A DNA stretch of 8,438 bases from an uncultured Eubacteriales bacterium (GTDB lineage: Bacteria > Bacillota > Clostridia > Lachnospirales > Lachnospiraceae): NCBI GenBank assembly GCA_900544525.1, contig UQVN01000138.1, positions 1-8,438 of the forward strand, given 5' to 3'. Numbering within the stretch: the first letter of the stretch is position 1; every line of letters starts with the position of its first letter. The translations under genes and the position numbers were made by a program. Under the pieces are notes generated by a model. That model was given only the letters and a program-made list of their open reading frames with translations, had not been told where the DNA came from and searched no databases. Of the stretch, positions 6,341 to 8,438 are shown piece by piece.

Positions 6341-6378
6341 ACCCTTGATACCTTCCTTTCTTACAAACTACTTTGTAA
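6341..6378 (-). promoter_or_regulatory. GH16 leader: palindrome next to a double RBS
   Basis: A perfect inverted repeat (TTACAAA, CTAC loop, TTTGTAA; 6361-6378) sits one base upstream of AAAGGAAGG (6351-6359), which is 13 nt from the ATG. A second RBS-like AAGGGT (6341-6346) is only 3 nt from it; neither spacing is ideal. The palindrome could be an operator or an mRNA hairpin stabilising or modulating the 5' end. Which one cannot be decided from sequence. Confidence 0.4.
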
Positions 6379-6453
6379 CAATAATATTTGTGCTTTCGTC
6401 TCCCTTCTCATGCTTTATACTTATGTATCATATTTTAATGATTTGCACTAAAA

Positions 6454-6483
6454 TATATATCAATTTTTTATAATAAATATCAA
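6454..6483 (-). promoter_or_regulatory. putative GH16 promoter
   Basis: TTGATA (minus strand 6483-6478) and TATATA (6459-6454) are 18 bp apart and lie just downstream of the GH3 terminator. The region is very AT-rich, so chance matches are easy; a second TTGATA occurs at 6463-6458. Predicted leader is about 110 nt and contains the palindrome at 6361-6378. Confidence 0.45.
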
Positions 6484-6493
6484 TTTAAAGCAC

Positions 6494-6540
6494 AAAAAAT
6501 GAGAAAAACAGCTATTCATTTTCTGCCTTTCTCATTTTTT
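6494..6540 (-). terminator. long hairpin terminator of the GH3 gene
   Basis: An 18-bp stem (6494-6511 with 6523-6540) including two G-U pairs in the minus-strand RNA closes an 11-nt loop. The arm AAAAAATGAGAAA pairs perfectly with TTTCTCATTTTTT, so the U-run is supplied by the 3' arm itself. It lies about 29 nt after the GH3 stop and separates the GH3 and GH16 transcripts. The symmetric A/T ends could make it work in both directions. Confidence 0.85.
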
Positions 6541-6568
6541 ATCATCATTTTTCCAACCCTATTACTTT

Positions 6569-8438
6569 CTATTTTTTTAACTTATTAACCATTTCAATAA
6601 TTCTTCCTGCACATTCTCGAATTTCTTCTTCTGATAATTTTCCAGTCTTATACGCTTCACGAATGTTCGCATCATCCTCTTGATTTCCTGGCATAATAAT
6701 ATCATTGCCCGCTGCCACACATTTCCATGGAATACTTCCATCTTCTGGAACTGTCGTATTCCAATCAGACATAATAACACCATTAAATCCCCATTCTTCT
6801 CGTGCAATTACCGTACATAAATCTTTGCTATTGGCAGCATGGACACCATTAATTAAATTATACGAAGACATAATTGCTACCGGATTACTTTGCTTTACAA
6901 CCATTTCAAATCCTTTTAAATAAATTTCTCTAAGTGCTCTCTCAGAAATATGGACATCAACACCCATTCTATTATCCTCTTGATTATTGCAAGCAAAATG
7001 CTTAATTGTCACACCACAGCCTTTTTTACTTTGTACTCCTAATGTAACTGCTGAAGCTATACTTCCAGATAAAAACGGATCCTCTGAATAATATTCAAAA
7101 TTACGTCCGCATAACGGATTTCTTTGAATATTCATTCCCGGTGCTAACCAAAGGCTTACTTGAAATTCTTCCATTTCTTCTGCAACTGCCTTACCGAATT
7201 CTTTCATTAACTCCACATTCCAAGTCTGGGCTAATGCCGTTCCAACTGGAAATGCTGTACAGTATTGATAATAAACGTCTGCATCATCATGATATTCCAT
7301 TGATTCTAAAAAGCCATTTTCTAATGAAGCAAATACACCTACTCCATAAACCGTATCTGTTCTTCTATCTACTTCATAATTTTGACGCAACCTAAGTCCT
7401 GCTGGACCATCTGCCATAATCAAAGAAGAGATTCCATATTTTTCTTCTAATTCTTCTGTTGTTTCTCCTGCTGAACCTGGTACTCTTATTCCAGCAGAAC
7501 CAAGAGTACTCGTTCCTTTTGTAATATTTCCATATAATAATGGGATCAATTCTTCTACTGTTTGCTCTATAGCATATTGTTTCTTATATTCGTTTTTTTC
7601 TTCTACTTGCGGTTCAAAAGGAACTTCTAATAAGTTTTCTTCTATTTTCTTTTCTCTTATTATACAATCACCAATTGATAGATCTCTAAAATCTACAGAG
7701 GCTTCAAATGACACCTCTTTTGTTTGTTCTAATAAAACTAATTGTGACACAACTATATTTGCTACTTGTTTTAATGAAACAGAACTATTTCCAATACAGA
7801 TACCATATTGTCCAGCTTCTATTAACCATGCGTGTTCTTCTTCCGAAAAACTAGCAAGTTGCTTTTGAGGCACTGTAATAATTAATTTTTGTTTTTCTTC
7901 TGGCTGTAAAAGATTTGTTTTTGCAAATCCAACTAATCTATGATATTCCTTTTCTATCCTACCTTTTGGTAATGTCGCATATACCTGTATTACTTCTTTT
8001 CCAGCATATAATTTTCCTTTATTTTTTACTTCAACTTCAATTTCTAACTCTGTTTCTTTCACTAATAAGCGAATAAACTGAATATCAAAGTCTGTATAAG
8101 ATAACCCATATCCAAATGGAAACAATGGTTTTACTCCAAAACTATCAAAATATCGATATCCTACATAAATTCCTTCTTTATACTCTTCTATCTCTAAATT
8201 TCCATTTAAATGGCTATAATCTTCGGCATACGGATAATCTTTGTAATATTTTGCCCATGTAGCTGTTAATTTTCCACTTGGCACCACATCTCCAAATAAA
8301 ACATCTGCTACTGCATCCCCGCCTTGTTGCCCTAATTGAGAAATCTGTAATACTGCTTGGATATTTTTTGCTGCATCCAATATATCTGTTAGTTCTATCG
8401 GACCCCCAGCATTTAAAATCAATATAATAGGAATATTT
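6569..8438 (-). CDS. domain-swapped GH3 beta-glucosidase, N-terminus beyond the right edge
   Basis: Partial gene, 617 residues counted from the TTG at 8422, with five more open codons to the edge; that TTG is an internal Leu (PIILILNAGG), not a start. The enzyme should release glucose from the non-reducing end of beta-glucosides such as laminari- or cello-oligosaccharides. Order: GH3 C-terminal sandwich (about 1-110: LNAGGPIE, QGGDAVADVLFGDVVPSGKL, FPFGYGLSYT), FnIII-like domain (about 120-215), linker, then the GH3 barrel (about 285-617). Barrel motifs: MADGPAGLR (substrate-binding D338), LCGRNFEYYSEDP (437-449), KHFACNNQE (474-482), and GFNGVIMSDW with nucleophile D553 (codon 6764-6766). 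Usual GH3 enzymes have the barrel first; the reversed order is known from Ruminococcus albus and Butyrivibrio fibrisolvens beta-glucosidases. The general acid Glu normally lies before the LNAGG strand, hence outside the window. Whether it is secreted cannot be judged; relatives are mostly cytoplasmic. Exact substrate is uncertain. Confidence 0.93.
   Translation of the reverse strand, partial: NIPIILILNAGGPIELTDILDAAKNIQAVLQISQLGQQGGDAVADVLFGDVVPSGKLTATWAKYYKDYPYAEDYSHLNGNLEIEEYKEGIYVGYRYFDSFGVKPLFPFGYGLSYTDFDIQFIRLLVKETELEIEVEVKNKGKLYAGKEVIQVYATLPKGRIEKEYHRLVGFAKTNLLQPEEKQKLIITVPQKQLASFSEEEHAWLIEAGQYGICIGNSSVSLKQVANIVVSQLVLLEQTKEVSFEASVDFRDLSIGDCIIREKKIEENLLEVPFEPQVEEKNEYKKQYAIEQTVEELIPLLYGNITKGTSTLGSAGIRVPGSAGETTEELEEKYGISSLIMADGPAGLRLRQNYEVDRRTDTVYGVGVFASLENGFLESMEYHDDADVYYQYCTAFPVGTALAQTWNVELMKEFGKAVAEEMEEFQVSLWLAPGMNIQRNPLCGRNFEYYSEDPFLSGSIASAVTLGVQSKKGCGVTIKHFACNNQEDNRMGVDVHISERALREIYLKGFEMVVKQSNPVAIMSSYNLINGVHAANSKDLCTVIAREEWGFNGVIMSDWNTTVPEDGSIPWKCVAAGNDIIMPGNQEDDANIREAYKTGKLSEEEIRECAGRIIEMVNKLKK

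Noticed and set aside
6391..6405. A possible CcpA catabolite-response site in the GH16 leader
   Set aside because: The best alignment has two mismatches at conserved positions and no clear palindrome, so it is within chance in this leader; glucose repression is plausible but unsupported here.
6577..7395. Extra open frames overlapping the GH3 gene on both strands
   Set aside because: Each lies in another frame of an intact GH3 coding region with all family motifs; none has its own family features.
8420..8422. TTG at 8422 as the start of the GH3 gene
   Set aside because: The frame stays open to the window edge and the preceding residues (NIPII) continue the hydrophobic strand expected before LNAGG in GH3, so this codon is an internal Leu.

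Overview
The window looks like chromosomal DNA from an AT-rich (low-GC) Gram-positive anaerobe, most plausibly a Lachnospiraceae/Lachnoclostridium-type Clostridia member. This rests on codon use, strong AGGAGG-type ribosome binding sites, two bacterial Ig-like (BIG2) domains on a secreted glucanase, a domain-swapped GH3 beta-glucosidase of the kind known from rumen Firmicutes, and a short DUF4118-type KdpD kinase. Family placement is inference from protein character; no database search was possible. Every supported gene lies on the minus strand, so transcription runs right to left.

Right part (8438 to 6569): a GH3 beta-glucosidase, cut by the right edge so its N-terminus is missing. Its domain order is reversed: the usual C-terminal sandwich comes first, then an FnIII-like domain, then the catalytic barrel. 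A long hairpin terminator (6494-6540) closes this unit. Next (6483 to 3353), a promoter and a leader carrying a perfect palindrome precede a 994-residue secreted GH16 laminarinase-type endo-beta-1,3-glucanase with the order signal peptide, two BIG2 domains, Pro-rich repeat linker, GH16 domain, three CBM4/9-like modules. The two enzymes fit one job: the secreted GH16 cuts beta-1,3(-1,4)-glucan outside the cell, and the GH3 hydrolyses released oligosaccharides to glucose.

Middle (3342 to 2845): about 10 bases after the GH16 stop lies an open 54-codon fragment that is the C-terminus of a 23S rRNA uracil-5-methyltransferase (RlmD/RlmCD/TrmA family). It has no start, and its 5' part is gone. A strong hairpin after it probably serves as terminator for the GH16 transcript. 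This is a recombination junction. The rest of the gap holds the probable kdpD promoter.

Left part (2844 to 65): a sensor kinase (short KdpD, lacking the N-terminal KdpD/Usp sensor half), a KdpE-type response regulator packed against it, and a small TPR-like protein. Between kdpE and the TPR gene lie four TGTGAG direct repeats spaced 11/20/11 bp, the innermost overlapping the -35 of a good extended -10 promoter. This is the layout expected of an OmpR/PhoB-class operator, and it makes the small TPR protein a likely direct target, and perhaps a third component, of this two-component system. No kdpFABC genes or other K+ transporter are visible. No tRNA, rRNA, CRISPR array or transposase gene was seen.
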